Origin: Chryseobacterium gleum
Lineage (GTDB): Bacteria > Bacteroidota > Bacteroidia > Flavobacteriales_D > Crocinitomicaceae
DNA length: 57,318 nt
Assembly: GCA_945897565.1 (NCBI GenBank)
Contig: CAMDFN010000014.1
Coordinates: forward strand, 1-57,318
Direction of reading: 5' to 3'
Position numbers and translations under genes: made by a program. The notes under the pieces are model-generated. The model did not search any database. It was not told the DNA's origin and saw only the letters and a list, made by a program, of their open reading frames with translations. How positions within the stretch are numbered: the stretch's first letter is position 1; each line of letters begins with the position of its first letter. Positions 25,220 through 33,944 of the stretch are shown here, piece by piece.

Positions 25220-25932
25220 AAAAGTGGGTTTTTTTTGGCTTGATAGTTCTTGGTGCCACTTTCACAGGTTGGTTAGTCAAGGCTTATTTGTCTGATTCAA
25301 ACTTTACTTACAATAGCCTCAACCCAAATGCTGCCTTTTTTTATCCGCTAGACACCATTCCAAAAATCTATCAATACCGCAATATTGCAAATGGTTTAGA
25401 TGAAGAATTTCATCGGATTTATACTGTAGAAGACGCCGCTGGCCCCCATTTAATAGTGGAGGTATATGCTGGTGATGGCCGCTTGCGCGAAGCCATCAAC
25501 TACAACATCGATTCACTTGTTGTTCAAGACCACATGGTGGTCAATAGAATACAAAGCAAAGAAAAGGCGCTGCTCTACAAAAACCAACTTTTCCCATTTG
25601 ATCTTCAAAAAGAAACTTGGTTTGCCACCAAATTCAGTGGTGTAAGTGACTCTACTGTAATTTTACAGGAGGTTTTTCGTCAATTTCAAACCAAAAAGTC
25701 AATTAGCGTTTTAGCCAAAAAGAAGGTACCTTCATTGGTTTTTCAAGATAAAATCCGCCGTACAGCCCTCAATCCTTTCACCAGAAAGGAAAAGGAAGTA
25801 ACGGGTATACAATATGCTATTTTCGCCGAGGGCTTCGGATTGGTGGCTTGGCACAACCGTAACAAATCCATTGCTTTTCGTTTGGAACGCATTCTTACGC
25901 AAAAGGAGTGGATTCAAATTATCGCGCAATGA
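25216..25932 (+). CDS. Uncharacterised membrane-anchored envelope protein
   Basis: A 238-residue protein with one N-terminal hydrophobic segment (VFFGLIVLGATFTGWLV), probably an uncleaved anchor or signal. The remainder is soluble and mixed alpha/beta with no motif I recognise. The segment GIQYAIFAEGFGLVAWHNRN near the end and the repeated short strands suggest a periplasmic beta-rich domain. The gene is coupled by ATGA overlaps to the pseudouridine synthase before it and the outer-membrane protein after it, so its level is tied to both. Composition resembles its neighbours, with no sign of transfer. Confidence 0.6.
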   Translation: MKKWVFFGLIVLGATFTGWLVKAYLSDSNFTYNSLNPNAAFFYPLDTIPKIYQYRNIANGLDEEFHRIYTVEDAAGPHLIVEVYAGDGRLREAINYNIDSLVVQDHMVVNRIQSKEKALLYKNQLFPFDLQKETWFATKFSGVSDSTVILQEVFRQFQTKKSISVLAKKKVPSLVFQDKIRRTALNPFTRKEKEVTGIQYAIFAEGFGLVAWHNRNKSIAFRLERILTQKEWIQIIAQ

Positions 25933-26795
25933 AACAACTCATTTTACTTACGCTTTTTACCATTTTTGGCTCGAGCGCTCAGGCTCAATACGGCAATCAA
26001 AAGAAGTCTACTGGCCCGGGCACGCTCTTTTTTTATTGGGGCTACAACCGCAGTATTTATACGCCCAGCACCATTCGCTTTATTGGGCCAGGCTATGACT
26101 TCAAACTGCAAGGGGTAGAAGCTGCTGACCGGCCATCTACAGATTTCAATGAATATGTAAACCTCAAGACCTTCACGGTTCCGCAGTTCGATGTGCGCGT
26201 GGGGTATAATTTCAAGCGCAACTGGGCGGTATCCTTTGGCTATGAGCACATGAAATACGTCATGAAACACGGCCCAACATATAATTTGAGTGGCACCATT
26301 AGCCCAGGAATAGACCAGGCTACAGGTTGGTCGGGTACTTATAGCGGCGATACCGTTTCCACGAACGAAAACACCTTTCATTACGAGAATACCAATGGGC
26401 TCAATTACATCAATGTGCAGCTCACCAATGTGTTTAAAGTCTACAAAACTGAAAAAGGCAACTTTGCGCTAACCACACTGATGGGTGTTGGCGCAGGCCC
26501 GGTGCTATCTTACAACGATTTTACATTTGCGGGCGAGAAATCCATGGAAACCGTCTCCCTTTCAGGAGTGGGTGCTTCTGGGCATTTTGGCCTGCGCGCT
26601 GAGTTTTTCAAGCATTTATTTGTAGCGGCAAACGTGCAAGGCGGCTTTATTGGACAATACCGCGTCAAAACCCGCCCCAACGACTACGACTCTCACGCCA
26701 AACAAGCGTTCTTGTATGGTCAGCGCGATATCGTTGTGGGTGCTTTATTTTACTTGAAACAAGCCGATAAGTGTAATACTTGCCCAAATTGGTAA
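25929..26795 (+). CDS. Outer-membrane beta-barrel protein, uncharacterised
   Basis: A 288-residue protein with a signal peptide (MKQLILLTLFTIFGSSAQAQ) followed by alternating strands typical of a small barrel: FFYWGYNRSIYTPSTIRF, FDVRVGYNFKRNWAVSFGY, YINVQLTNVFKVY, FALTTLMGVGAG, GHFGLRAEFFKHLFVAANVQGG. It ends with IVVGALFYLKQ and then an unusual Cys-containing tail, CNTCPNW, after the last strand. The start ATG 25929 shares ATGA with the stop of the gene before. It is followed one base later by pth. I cannot assign a function; the family resembles general outer-membrane proteins with a porin-like fold found across Flavobacteriales. Confidence 0.68.
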   Translation: MKQLILLTLFTIFGSSAQAQYGNQKKSTGPGTLFFYWGYNRSIYTPSTIRFIGPGYDFKLQGVEAADRPSTDFNEYVNLKTFTVPQFDVRVGYNFKRNWAVSFGYEHMKYVMKHGPTYNLSGTISPGIDQATGWSGTYSGDTVSTNENTFHYENTNGLNYINVQLTNVFKVYKTEKGNFALTTLMGVGAGPVLSYNDFTFAGEKSMETVSLSGVGASGHFGLRAEFFKHLFVAANVQGGFIGQYRVKTRPNDYDSHAKQAFLYGQRDIVVGALFYLKQADKCNTCPNW

Positions 26796-26796
26796 A

Positions 26797-27360
26797 ATGA
26801 AATACCTGATTGTCGGTTTAGGAAACCCCGGTTCTGAATACCTTGAAACCCGTCACAACATTGGTTTTAAGGTCTTAGATGAGCTTGCCGCAGATCTCGG
26901 CACATCTTTTTCTTTGGACAAAGCAGCTTTTAGAGCAGAGGCCAAGTTCAAAGGCCGCCAGCTTATTTTGATCAAGCCAATTACCTACATGAACTTATCG
27001 GGAAAAGCCGTTAATTATTGGCTGCAAATTGAAAATATTCCACTGAGCAACCTTCTTGTGCTTACCGATGACATCGCCTTGCCATTCGGTACGCTGCGTT
27101 TGAAAGGCAAGGGCAGTGACGGCGGTCATAATGGCCTCAAAGACATACAAGCCCTGCTCAAAACCCAAGAATATGCGAGATTGCGTTTTGGTGTAGGCTC
27201 GGATTTTTCTAAAGGCCGCCAAGCCGATTACGTTTTGGGCGAATGGAATACGCAAGAAAAAAATGCCCTTCCAGAAAGAATACAAACGGCTGCAGCTGCT
27301 GCTAAAAGCTTTGTTTTTGATGGCCTCTCTATGGCCATGACCAATTGGAATAATAAGTAA
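26797..27360 (+). CDS. pth: Peptidyl-tRNA hydrolase
   Basis: A 187-residue enzyme of normal length that frees tRNA from stalled peptidyl-tRNA. The opening MKYLIVGLGNPGSEY and ETRHNIGF hold N10 and the catalytic H20. KPITYMNLSGKAV contains the conserved Asn of the substrate pocket. LTDDIALPFGTLRLK holds the Asp that polarises the His, and GSDGGHNGLKDI the third conserved Asn. Cytoplasmic and probably essential. It is last in the chain beginning with the pseudouridine synthase gene, two of whose products act on ribosomes or tRNA and two in the envelope. A new promoter follows for the GEVED/Kelch cluster. Confidence 0.95.
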   Translation: MKYLIVGLGNPGSEYLETRHNIGFKVLDELAADLGTSFSLDKAAFRAEAKFKGRQLILIKPITYMNLSGKAVNYWLQIENIPLSNLLVLTDDIALPFGTLRLKGKGSDGGHNGLKDIQALLKTQEYARLRFGVGSDFSKGRQADYVLGEWNTQEKNALPERIQTAAAAAKSFVFDGLSMAMTNWNNK

Positions 27361-27378
27361 GCGCTTTGTGTTAAGCGA

Positions 27379-27408
27379 TTGTTAACTGCTTTTTTTTAGT
27401 TATCTTTC
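27379..27408 (+). promoter_or_regulatory. Candidate promoter: TTG, 19 bases, TATCTTTC
   Basis: TTG at 27379-27381 and TATCTTTC at 27401-27408 (one mismatch from TAnnTTTG) are separated by 19 bases, the same spacing as at 10877-10906. The predicted leader to ATG 27425 is short. This would drive the five-gene secreted-protein cluster up to 32460. Confidence 0.5.
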
Positions 27409-27424
27409 GGTAAACTACTAGCTA

Positions 27425-28555
27425 ATGAAACACAGTTACTTACTGCTTTTTGCACTGTTTCAAATCCCGATTTTTGCTCAATATTGCACAAACGTTGGCC
27501 CTACCAGCACGGTAGATTCTAATGTAGAAAGTGTTGTATTGACTGGCGTGGTTGGCACTATTAATTATGTAGGTTGCCCTGCCGTTGTGGGCTTACATGA
27601 CCTCTCGCAGAGTGTCAATGTATCGCTCAATGCAGGGGGTACTTATACTATTTCTGTCAAATTCGGAACCTGCAGCGGCAATTATGCCGGTGTCGGTGAG
27701 GCTTGGCTAGATTTTGACCAAAACGGAAATTTTGACGCTTATGAAAGCCTAGGCACATGGGCGGGTACTCCGCCAGTCGCTATTCAAAATTGGTCCTTTA
27801 CCGTTCCTGTGAACGCCGTCAACGGGACTACACGCTTGCGCGTCATGCAACGTGAGGCCGGCACACTTCCACTCAACCCCTGCGGGACTTTCACATGGGG
27901 GTCGGTCACTGATTTTGGCATCACACTTACCAATGGCCTAGACTGTACGGGTTATCCTGGCGACGACCAAAACGATGCTATCGTTGTGGGCGCACTTCCA
28001 TATACAGACACACGTTCGACAGAAGTTTGTTATTCAAACCAAAATTATGTCTACCCTTCGCCGGATATTTACTATTATTTTGAACCGAATCCCTTGCTCG
28101 AACAGGTCAATGTTTCGCTGTGTGGCGCCAATTTCGACACTTTTTTAAGTGTTGTAGACATGGATGGTCATGTTGTTGCCTACAACGACGACAGCCCTGA
28201 ATGTGCGCCGCAATCAGCTTTATCTTTCGACGCAACTGCACTTGGTCCGCTCTATATTATTGTAGAAGGATGGGGAGCTTTCAACGGAGATTACACAATA
28301 CAAATCTCTGCGAGTAATGTGGGTCTTCAAACTATCGTGAATAAACCTTTCAGTGCTTATCCGAATCCGAGTGTGGGCTTGTTGCACCTGACCCCCAATT
28401 CTGGGGTTTATCAATTTTTGGATATGCAGGGTCAATTGTTACAGACATTAGATACGCAAGAACAGGCCGTTTTTAAAATGGAAAATCTGGAGGCCGGTGT
28501 TTATCTTTTAAGAGAACTAGAGACGGGTCGGATCCAAAAATGGCAAAAGATATGA
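27425..28555 (+). CDS. Secreted GEVED-domain protein with PPC-like domain and type A T9SS signal
   Basis: A 376-residue protein with a signal peptide (MKHSYLLLFALFQIPIFAQ). Residues about 60-175 form a GEVED domain (AWLDFDQNGNFDAYESLG; GTTRLRVMQREAG). Residues about 178-300 look like a bacterial pre-peptidase/PPC-type beta-sandwich (DIYYYFEPNP; DTFLSVVDMDGHVVAYNDD; LYIIVEGWGAFNGDYTIQI). The end is a type A T9SS sorting domain (AYPNPSVGLLHLTPN; EAGVYLLRE). There is no catalytic domain, so it is more likely a binding or structural surface protein. First of a set of coupled genes: its stop overlaps the start of the first Kelch gene (ATGA). Confidence 0.82.
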   Translation: MKHSYLLLFALFQIPIFAQYCTNVGPTSTVDSNVESVVLTGVVGTINYVGCPAVVGLHDLSQSVNVSLNAGGTYTISVKFGTCSGNYAGVGEAWLDFDQNGNFDAYESLGTWAGTPPVAIQNWSFTVPVNAVNGTTRLRVMQREAGTLPLNPCGTFTWGSVTDFGITLTNGLDCTGYPGDDQNDAIVVGALPYTDTRSTEVCYSNQNYVYPSPDIYYYFEPNPLLEQVNVSLCGANFDTFLSVVDMDGHVVAYNDDSPECAPQSALSFDATALGPLYIIVEGWGAFNGDYTIQISASNVGLQTIVNKPFSAYPNPSVGLLHLTPNSGVYQFLDMQGQLLQTLDTQEQAVFKMENLEAGVYLLRELETGRIQKWQKI

Positions 28556-29697
28556 GACCGCTTGTTTTGCTTCTTTTTTTGAGCTTTGCCCAAGTATATT
28601 TTGCCCAATTTTGGATCCAGAAATCAAGTTTAGGTGGGGTGGGTAGGCATCGTGCTACAGGTTGTGCAACCTCACACAGAGGTTATATGGGTTTGGGTCA
28701 CGTGAACGGTGCCGGGCAAGATATCTCTTATAAAGATTGGTGGGAGTACGACCCAGCGTCTGATACCTGGACCCAACGTGCAAACTTCCCTGTAAGCACG
28801 CATGGTGCGGTATCTTTTGTGGTAGACAACTGCCCAATAGTAGGTGGTGGTTCTGCGCTCAGCACACAATTTTATAAGTTTGACCCCTCTTTGAATACTT
28901 GGTCACCAATAGCAAATTGTATATTAGCCAATCCAGGCGATAGCCAAGGTTTTTCTGTGAACAACCGAGGTTTTGTATACCAGGCCAATCAATTGGCCAA
29001 ATACAACCCAAATACGAATGCTTGGTCTTTGTGTGCAAACGCGCCAGTTTCTTTCGGACAATGGACCTGTTCATTTGTGCTTGAGGGCAGCGCTTTTATC
29101 AAAGGAGGCACCCAACTTTGGGAATACAAACCACTGCACGATCAGTGGTTGCAACGCGCCAGTTTCCCCGGGGTTTCTACAGGAGGAAGCTCAGGCTTCG
29201 CTATCCAACAACGCGGCTACGTCACTTCCGGCTACGTTGGCGGCTTGTCAGTAGTAACCGATCAAGTATGGTCTTTTCATCCGGCAACCAATACTTGGCA
29301 GCAAGAGCTTGAATTTCCAGGATCCAAACGGCGTTTTATAGTTGCATTTGCCATTCACGACCGCGGTTATATTGGAACCGGCACCAATGGCATCAACTTC
29401 AATGATTTCTGGCAATTCAACCCCACAGACAACAGCATTGGTGTGCAGCAAAATGTCGTGGATTTAAAAGTATATCCAAACCCTGTCGTGGATGATTTAT
29501 ATATTCAATGTTTGGGGCTTCCGTCTGACAATTTTGAAGTCAGCATCTTTGATATGACTGGCAAGTTGCTTGTGAAAGACTACTTGTTATATTTCCAACA
29601 ACATATTGATGTAGCTCATTTGAAAGCAGGAAATTACATCTTGAAAATTGGCAAAGGGGATCAAATTATTTACGAAGAAAAGTTGATCAAGCGATGA
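28552..29697 (+). CDS. Secreted six-Kelch-repeat protein 1 with type A T9SS signal
   Basis: A 381-residue protein: signal peptide (MRPLVLLLFLSFAQVYFAQ), then six Kelch-type units of about 45-55 residues, then a T9SS sorting domain (VYPNPVVDDLYIQ; FDMTGKLLVKDY; AGNYILKIG). The units are marked by a glycine pair or small residues followed by a YxxxTxxW element (WEYDPASDTWTQ, YKFDPSLNTWSP, AKYNPNTNAWS, WEYKPLHDQWLQ). Six units should close into a beta-propeller. Kelch propellers bind proteins or sugars; no catalytic copper-site residues are evident. ATG 28552 is preferred over 28540 because it makes an ATGA overlap with the preceding stop, as at the next two junctions. Confidence 0.82.
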   Translation: MRPLVLLLFLSFAQVYFAQFWIQKSSLGGVGRHRATGCATSHRGYMGLGHVNGAGQDISYKDWWEYDPASDTWTQRANFPVSTHGAVSFVVDNCPIVGGGSALSTQFYKFDPSLNTWSPIANCILANPGDSQGFSVNNRGFVYQANQLAKYNPNTNAWSLCANAPVSFGQWTCSFVLEGSAFIKGGTQLWEYKPLHDQWLQRASFPGVSTGGSSGFAIQQRGYVTSGYVGGLSVVTDQVWSFHPATNTWQQELEFPGSKRRFIVAFAIHDRGYIGTGTNGINFNDFWQFNPTDNSIGVQQNVVDLKVYPNPVVDDLYIQCLGLPSDNFEVSIFDMTGKLLVKDYLLYFQQHIDVAHLKAGNYILKIGKGDQIIYEEKLIKR

Positions 29698-30902
29698 GGT
29701 TGTTCTATTTATGCCTTGTTTTATGGCCTTTTTGGGCTGAAAGTCAGTACAATACCTGGACCAAACTCAATGACGTCGGTATGGGGAAGCGCGAACGCGC
29801 AACAGGTTTTTCAATAGGAAGTTTGGGTTATTTATGTGGTGGTTTGGATACCGCTGAGGTGATCCATAAAGATTTATGGGCTTATGATCCGCAAACAGAT
29901 GCCTGGACACAAAAAGCAGATCTTCCGGGGTCGGCACGCCGCGATGCGATTTCTTTTGTGCTTGGTAACTTCGCTTTTGTGGGCTCGGGTATGGACAGCA
30001 TATCAGGCCCAACAGGCAACACACTCAAAGATTTTTGGCGTTACAACCCGACAACAAATTCCTGGACGGCGACTGCCGATTTTCCAGGAGCTGGAGGCGA
30101 GGGCGTCTATTTTGCGACGGGTTTTGCCGTAGGCGGAAAAGGCTATCTCTGCGGTGGAAAAACAGGACCCAATTTATACAGCAGTCAACTTTGGGAATAC
30201 AAACCCAGTAATAACCAATGGATCCAGCGCGCCAATTTCCCCGGAGGCGTTCGCTATCAAATGTTGGCTTTTGTGGTGGGCTCTAAAGCTTATGTTGGTA
30301 TGGGTACCGACCAGAATGTTTTCAAAAAAGATATGTATTGTTATGAACCCGGCGCAAACAGCTGGCAAGCAATTGCACCATTTCCGGGTTATGAACGAGG
30401 GTCGGCAAGCTCCTTTACTTTAGAAGAGCGCGGGTTTGTTTGTTTGGGCAACAACGGTGGTTTACTCTCAGATTTAATAGAGTACAACCCGCTCTCAGAT
30501 TCCTGGATGCTCAGAGCAGCCTTTGGCGGAAGTGAAAGAAAAAGTGCTATAGCTTTTGTGATAGACAACAAGGCGTATGTGGGTACGGGCAAAGGTTATT
30601 CTGGCAAAAAAGACAGCTGGTATGTCTATGCACCATCGAATTATGCTGCGCTTGAAGAGCTGGAAGCCTCCATTCAAATTTATCCAAATCCAGTGGTTTC
30701 ACAGCTTAATATCATTGGAATCAAAGGGAAAATTAAAGATTTTACCATTTACAATACCTCCGGCAGAAAATTGCTGTCTGTAGATCTTATCAATTCTTTC
30801 GAAGAATCAATTGATATTTCAGCATTGGAAACTGGCGTATTTATACTCAGTTTTAGGTTGGAAGATGGCCAAGTCTTGACTAAGAAAATCGTGAAGTCAT
30901 GA
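29694..30902 (+). CDS. Secreted six-Kelch-repeat protein 2 with type A T9SS signal
   Basis: A 402-residue paralogue of its two neighbours. Signal peptide MRLFYLCLVLWPFWAESQ, six Kelch units (for example GYLCGGLDTAEVIHKDLWAY, AFVGSGMDSISG, GYLCGGKTGPNLYSSQLWEY, AYVGTGKGYSGKKDSWYVY) and a C-terminal T9SS domain (IYPNPVVSQLNIIG; TSGRKLLSVDL; ETGVFILSFRL). Unit 2 is unusually long, with an insertion of about 10 residues. Start and stop both overlap neighbouring genes through ATGA, so production is tied to them. Function unknown: binding of an extracellular partner is the family expectation. Confidence 0.83.
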   Translation: MRLFYLCLVLWPFWAESQYNTWTKLNDVGMGKRERATGFSIGSLGYLCGGLDTAEVIHKDLWAYDPQTDAWTQKADLPGSARRDAISFVLGNFAFVGSGMDSISGPTGNTLKDFWRYNPTTNSWTATADFPGAGGEGVYFATGFAVGGKGYLCGGKTGPNLYSSQLWEYKPSNNQWIQRANFPGGVRYQMLAFVVGSKAYVGMGTDQNVFKKDMYCYEPGANSWQAIAPFPGYERGSASSFTLEERGFVCLGNNGGLLSDLIEYNPLSDSWMLRAAFGGSERKSAIAFVIDNKAYVGTGKGYSGKKDSWYVYAPSNYAALEELEASIQIYPNPVVSQLNIIGIKGKIKDFTIYNTSGRKLLSVDLINSFEESIDISALETGVFILSFRLEDGQVLTKKIVKS

Positions 30903-32113
30903 AGTTAAAAACAGCTTTATTCTTATTCAACTTTCTTGTCTTGCATGTGATGTATGCACAAGACTATTGGTTGCAAAAAGATACCGTAAATGGTGCACCA
31001 AAGTCTGCTGCGAGCTCTTTTGTGCTTGAGAACCGCGCCTATTTAGTAGCTGGCACCGATGATTTTGAATACAAACGAAAAATGTATTCTTACCGCGCAG
31101 ATCAAGACGACTGGGACAACGAAGTTTCATTAGGTGGCGATGGAGGTGATGGCCTAGCGAGGGTAGGAGCTACCTCATTTGCTCTAACGCACGGGGGCCA
31201 AACCAAAGGTTATGTTGCCTTGGGCCAGACACAAACCATTGCGTTTATGAACGATTTATGGGAGTATGACCGCACTACAGAGGCCTGGACGCAAAAAGCG
31301 AATTTTACAGGTGCGCCCAGACGGGAAGCCGTTAGTTTTGTGATCGCCAACAAAGCATACGTAGGCACGGGCAATAGTGGAAGCGGGCTTTTGGCCGATT
31401 TTTTTACCTATGACCCAACTACCAATAGCTGGGCACAAATCAGTGATTTTGCTGGCACTGCACGTCGTGCTGCTGTTGCTTTTTCAATGGAAAGTTATGG
31501 ATTTGTAGGCACCGGCGACGACGGCACATTGCGCAATGATTTTTGGATGTTCAACCCGCAGACAGATCAATGGATCCAGAAAGCAAATTTCCCTGGTGGC
31601 CCACGTTCAGGAGCCTGCGGTTGGGCGGCTTTTCCTGTGTGTTACCTCGGTACGGGCGAAGATGCAGCACATACTTTTCAAAACGACCTCTGGGAATACA
31701 ACTACTTTTTAAACAATTGGACCCAGCGCGCCAATTTACCCGGACCGGGGCGCAAAAATGCAGTCGCTTTTTATCTAGACGGTTGGGGTCATATCGCCAC
31801 AGGCTACAACGATGGTGTTTTTTTCGACGACCTCTGGGCCTACAGTGGAACAGCTTCAATAGCGTCTATCCAAACGCCAGAAATAGCAGTAAAGCCAAAC
31901 CCTACAGTAGATTTTCTTGAATTTGAAATGCAAGAACTAGGGACAATTGTTCAGGTTTATTCCGCAGTTGGTCAAGAAATAAAGTTTGCTTCTTGGCAAC
32001 AAGGTTCAAAAGTGACAATAGATACCAGGTCTTTTATTCCAGGCACCTACTTCTTGGTGCTTCAATACAATCATGTACAGTATTGCACTACTTTTGTCAA
32101 ATGCAACGGATAA
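30899..32113 (+). CDS. Secreted six-Kelch-repeat protein 3 with type A T9SS signal
   Basis: A 404-residue paralogue of the preceding two. Signal peptide MKLKTALFLFNFLVLHVMYAQ, six Kelch units (AYLVAGTDDFEYKRKMYSY, GYVALGQTQTIAFMNDLWEY, AYVGTGNSGSGLLADFFTY, GFVGTGDDGTLRNDFWMF, YLGTGEDAAHTFQNDLWEY, HIATGYNDGVFFDDLWAY) and a T9SS sorting domain (VKPNPTVDFLEFE; GTYFLVLQY), ending in CTTFVKCNG. Its 3' end contains the promoter box and first 13 bases of the DUF4907 lipoprotein gene. The paralogues differ enough that the triplication is old. Confidence 0.82.
   Translation: MKLKTALFLFNFLVLHVMYAQDYWLQKDTVNGAPKSAASSFVLENRAYLVAGTDDFEYKRKMYSYRADQDDWDNEVSLGGDGGDGLARVGATSFALTHGGQTKGYVALGQTQTIAFMNDLWEYDRTTEAWTQKANFTGAPRREAVSFVIANKAYVGTGNSGSGLLADFFTYDPTTNSWAQISDFAGTARRAAVAFSMESYGFVGTGDDGTLRNDFWMFNPQTDQWIQKANFPGGPRSGACGWAAFPVCYLGTGEDAAHTFQNDLWEYNYFLNNWTQRANLPGPGRKNAVAFYLDGWGHIATGYNDGVFFDDLWAYSGTASIASIQTPEIAVKPNPTVDFLEFEMQELGTIVQVYSAVGQEIKFASWQQGSKVTIDTRSFIPGTYFLVLQYNHVQYCTTFVKCNG
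32089..32096 (+). promoter_or_regulatory. Promoter -7 box TACTTTTG inside the Kelch-3 gene
   Basis: A perfect TAnnTTTG within the coding sequence of the third Kelch gene, exactly four bases before ATG 32101 of the DUF4907 lipoprotein. It supports that start and suggests a separate leaderless transcript in addition to readthrough from the cluster. Confidence 0.55.
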
Positions 32114-32460
32114 TCGTTATTATTGCCATTTTAGCAGCTTGTCAGGCCGGCCCTCAAAAGGAAGTTGCGGTAAAACACAATTCGCCTTCTCCTACATTAC
32201 GCCCCAAGCCCCAAGCTTCTTCCAACAATACATTTGAGATCACGACATTGCAAAGTGCAAATGGTTGGGGATATCAAATCCGACAAAATGATAAATTATT
32301 GCTCGATCAGCCTGTTATTCCGGGAAGGCCAGGAAATGCAGGTTTTCAGACGCAGGCAGATGCACAGCGCGTGGCAGAATTAGTCAAAACAAAGCTTCAA
32401 GCAAAAGTCTTTCCACCAACCGTTAGTGAAGACGATTTAAAGAATTTAAACATTCACTAA
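32101..32460 (+). CDS. DUF4907-family lipoprotein
   Basis: A 119-residue protein. With the start at 32101 it begins with a short signal sequence and lipobox (ILAAC, Cys 14); a longer frame reaching back to 31993 would hide this, so 32101 is chosen. A disordered linker of about 30 residues (rich in Ser, Pro and Lys) is followed by the DUF4907 domain: GWGYQIRQNDKLLLDQP, IPGRPGNAGF, DAQRVAELVKTKL and the closing FPPTVSEDDLKNLNI. The family has no known function; from memory it is often encoded with Kelch proteins in Bacteroidota, as here. It would be anchored in the outer membrane and could assist or retain the Kelch proteins. Its TAA stop is part of the asnS promoter box. Confidence 0.78.
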   Translation: MQRIIVIIAILAACQAGPQKEVAVKHNSPSPTLRPKPQASSNNTFEITTLQSANGWGYQIRQNDKLLLDQPVIPGRPGNAGFQTQADAQRVAELVKTKLQAKVFPPTVSEDDLKNLNIH

Positions 32461-32465
32461 CTTTG
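32458..32465 (+). promoter_or_regulatory. Promoter -7 box TAACTTTG, sharing the upstream stop codon
   Basis: A perfect TAnnTTTG that begins with the TAA stop of the DUF4907 lipoprotein gene and lies four bases before ATG 32470 of asnS. A weak TTTA at 32436-32439 is near the expected -33 position. Confidence 0.6.
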
Positions 32466-32469
32466 CTGC

Positions 32470-33915
32470 ATGAAAAGAATCCGCATCTCGCAAATTTTGG
32501 CTGGCCACGAGGCTTTGCTTGATCAAGAAATCACTGTAAAAGGATGGGTCAGAGCCTTTCGTTCGAACCGTTTTGTACAACTCAATGACGGCTCTTGTAT
32601 GGCCAACTTACAAGCCGTAATTGATTTTGAGCAGTGGGATGAAGCACTATTGAAACGCATTACTACGGCCGCCGCACTATCATTGAGTGGTAAACTCATT
32701 GCTTCTCAAGGAGCTGGGCAAGTGGTTGAGCTGCAAGTTACAGGAATAGAAATTTTAGGTGATGCGCATCCAGATGAGGTGCAAAAAACTGTCATGCAAC
32801 CAAAGCGTCATAGCTTAGATTTCTTGCGCGAGCAAGCACATTTGCGTTTCAGAACCAACACTTTTGGCGCGGTATTCAGGATCCGTCATGCGGTGGCATT
32901 TGCCATTCACCAGTATTTTAATGAGCGCGGTTTTTATTACCTCCACACCCCAATCATTACAGGATCTGATGCCGAAGGCGCCGGAGAAATGTTCAGAGTA
33001 ACTACCCTTGACCCCAAAAACCCACCTTTAAACGACGAAGGTCAAATCGATTACAAGCAAGACTTCTTTGGCAAGCCAGTCAACTTAACTGTTTCTGGTC
33101 AGCTTGAGGCAGAATTGGCAGCCACAGCCCTAGGTCAAGTGTATACTTTTGGCCCAACTTTTAGAGCCGAGAATTCCAATACGTCTCGCCACTTGGCTGA
33201 ATTCTGGATGATCGAACCAGAAGTTGCTTTCAACGACCTCAAAGACAACATGGACCTCACCGAGGATTTCCTTAAATATATTTGTGCTTATGTACTTGAA
33301 AATTGCGCTGCAGATGTTCAGTTTTTAGACGAACGCGACGCACAAGAGCAAGCACAGAAACCTGTTAACGAGCGCCACGAAATGAGCCTCTTGGAGCGCC
33401 TCAAATTTGTTATTGAAAACCCTTTCAAACGCCTCACTTATACCGAAGCAATTGACGTACTTCTGAATTCAAATCATTACCAGAAAAAGAAATTCAAGTA
33501 TCCAGTAGAGTGGGGTATTGACCTCCAAAGCGAACACGAGCGTTACTTGGTAGAGAAAGAATTCAATTGCCCAGTTATTCTCACCGACTACCCCGCAAAG
33601 ATCAAGGCATTCTATATGCGCTTAAATGAGGACGGCAAAACGGTTGCAGCAATGGACGTACTTTTCCCCGGTATTGGTGAAATTGTTGGTGGCTCACAGC
33701 GCGAAGAACGTTACGATATTTTAGTGCAGAAATGCGAAGAGTTTGGCATTCCTGCAGAAGATTTATGGTGGTATTTTGACACGCGCAAGTTTGGAACGGT
33801 TCCGCATGCAGGCTTTGGCTTAGGTTTTGAGCGCATGGTCATGTTCGTAACCGGAATGTCTAACATCCGCGACGTCATTCCATTTCCGCGCACGCCATTG
33901 AACGCAGAGTTTTAA
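32470..33915 (+). CDS. asnS: Asparaginyl-tRNA synthetase
   Basis: A 481-residue class IIb aminoacyl-tRNA synthetase of the usual bacterial length, cytoplasmic. Residues 1 to about 115 are the OB-fold anticodon-binding domain ([20 protein letters not shown]). The catalytic core has motif 2 [21 protein letters not shown] and motif 3 [15 protein letters not shown], followed by [12 protein letters not shown] at the C-terminus, which is the AsnRS/AspRS/LysRS ending; the ranges RHLAEFWM and DVIPFPR favour AsnRS over AspRS. An insertion of about 75 residues near 270-345 in the catalytic domain is common in Bacteroidota AsnRS. It is transcribed from a box that lies across the previous stop codon. Confidence 0.93.
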   Translation: MKRIRISQILAGHEALLDQEITVKGWVRAFRSNRFVQLNDGSCMANLQAVIDFEQWDEALLKRITTAAALSLSGKLIASQGAGQVVELQVTGIEILGDAHPDEVQKTVMQPKRHSLDFLREQAHLRFRTNTFGAVFRIRHAVAFAIHQYFNERGFYYLHTPIITGSDAEGAGEMFRVTTLDPKNPPLNDEGQIDYKQDFFGKPVNLTVSGQLEAELAATALGQVYTFGPTFRAENSNTSRHLAEFWMIEPEVAFNDLKDNMDLTEDFLKYICAYVLENCAADVQFLDERDAQEQAQKPVNERHEMSLLERLKFVIENPFKRLTYTEAIDVLLNSNHYQKKKFKYPVEWGIDLQSEHERYLVEKEFNCPVILTDYPAKIKAFYMRLNEDGKTVAAMDVLFPGIGEIVGGSQREERYDILVQKCEEFGIPAEDLWWYFDTRKFGTVPHAGFGLGFERMVMFVTGMSNIRDVIPFPRTPLNAEF

Positions 33916-33944
33916 GTACTTCGAGGTTTTATTTGATGGAAAGA

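Noticed and set aside
27370-27386. Inverted repeat GTTAA/TTAAC before the GEVED gene as an operator
   Set aside because: Only five base pairs in AT-rich DNA and overlapping a likely -33 box; no second copy of the element was seen.
31993-32100. Longer start for the DUF4907 lipoprotein
   Set aside because: It would place about 36 residues before the lipobox and lie wholly inside the Kelch-3 gene; ATG 32101 has a lipobox and a -7 box at the right distance.
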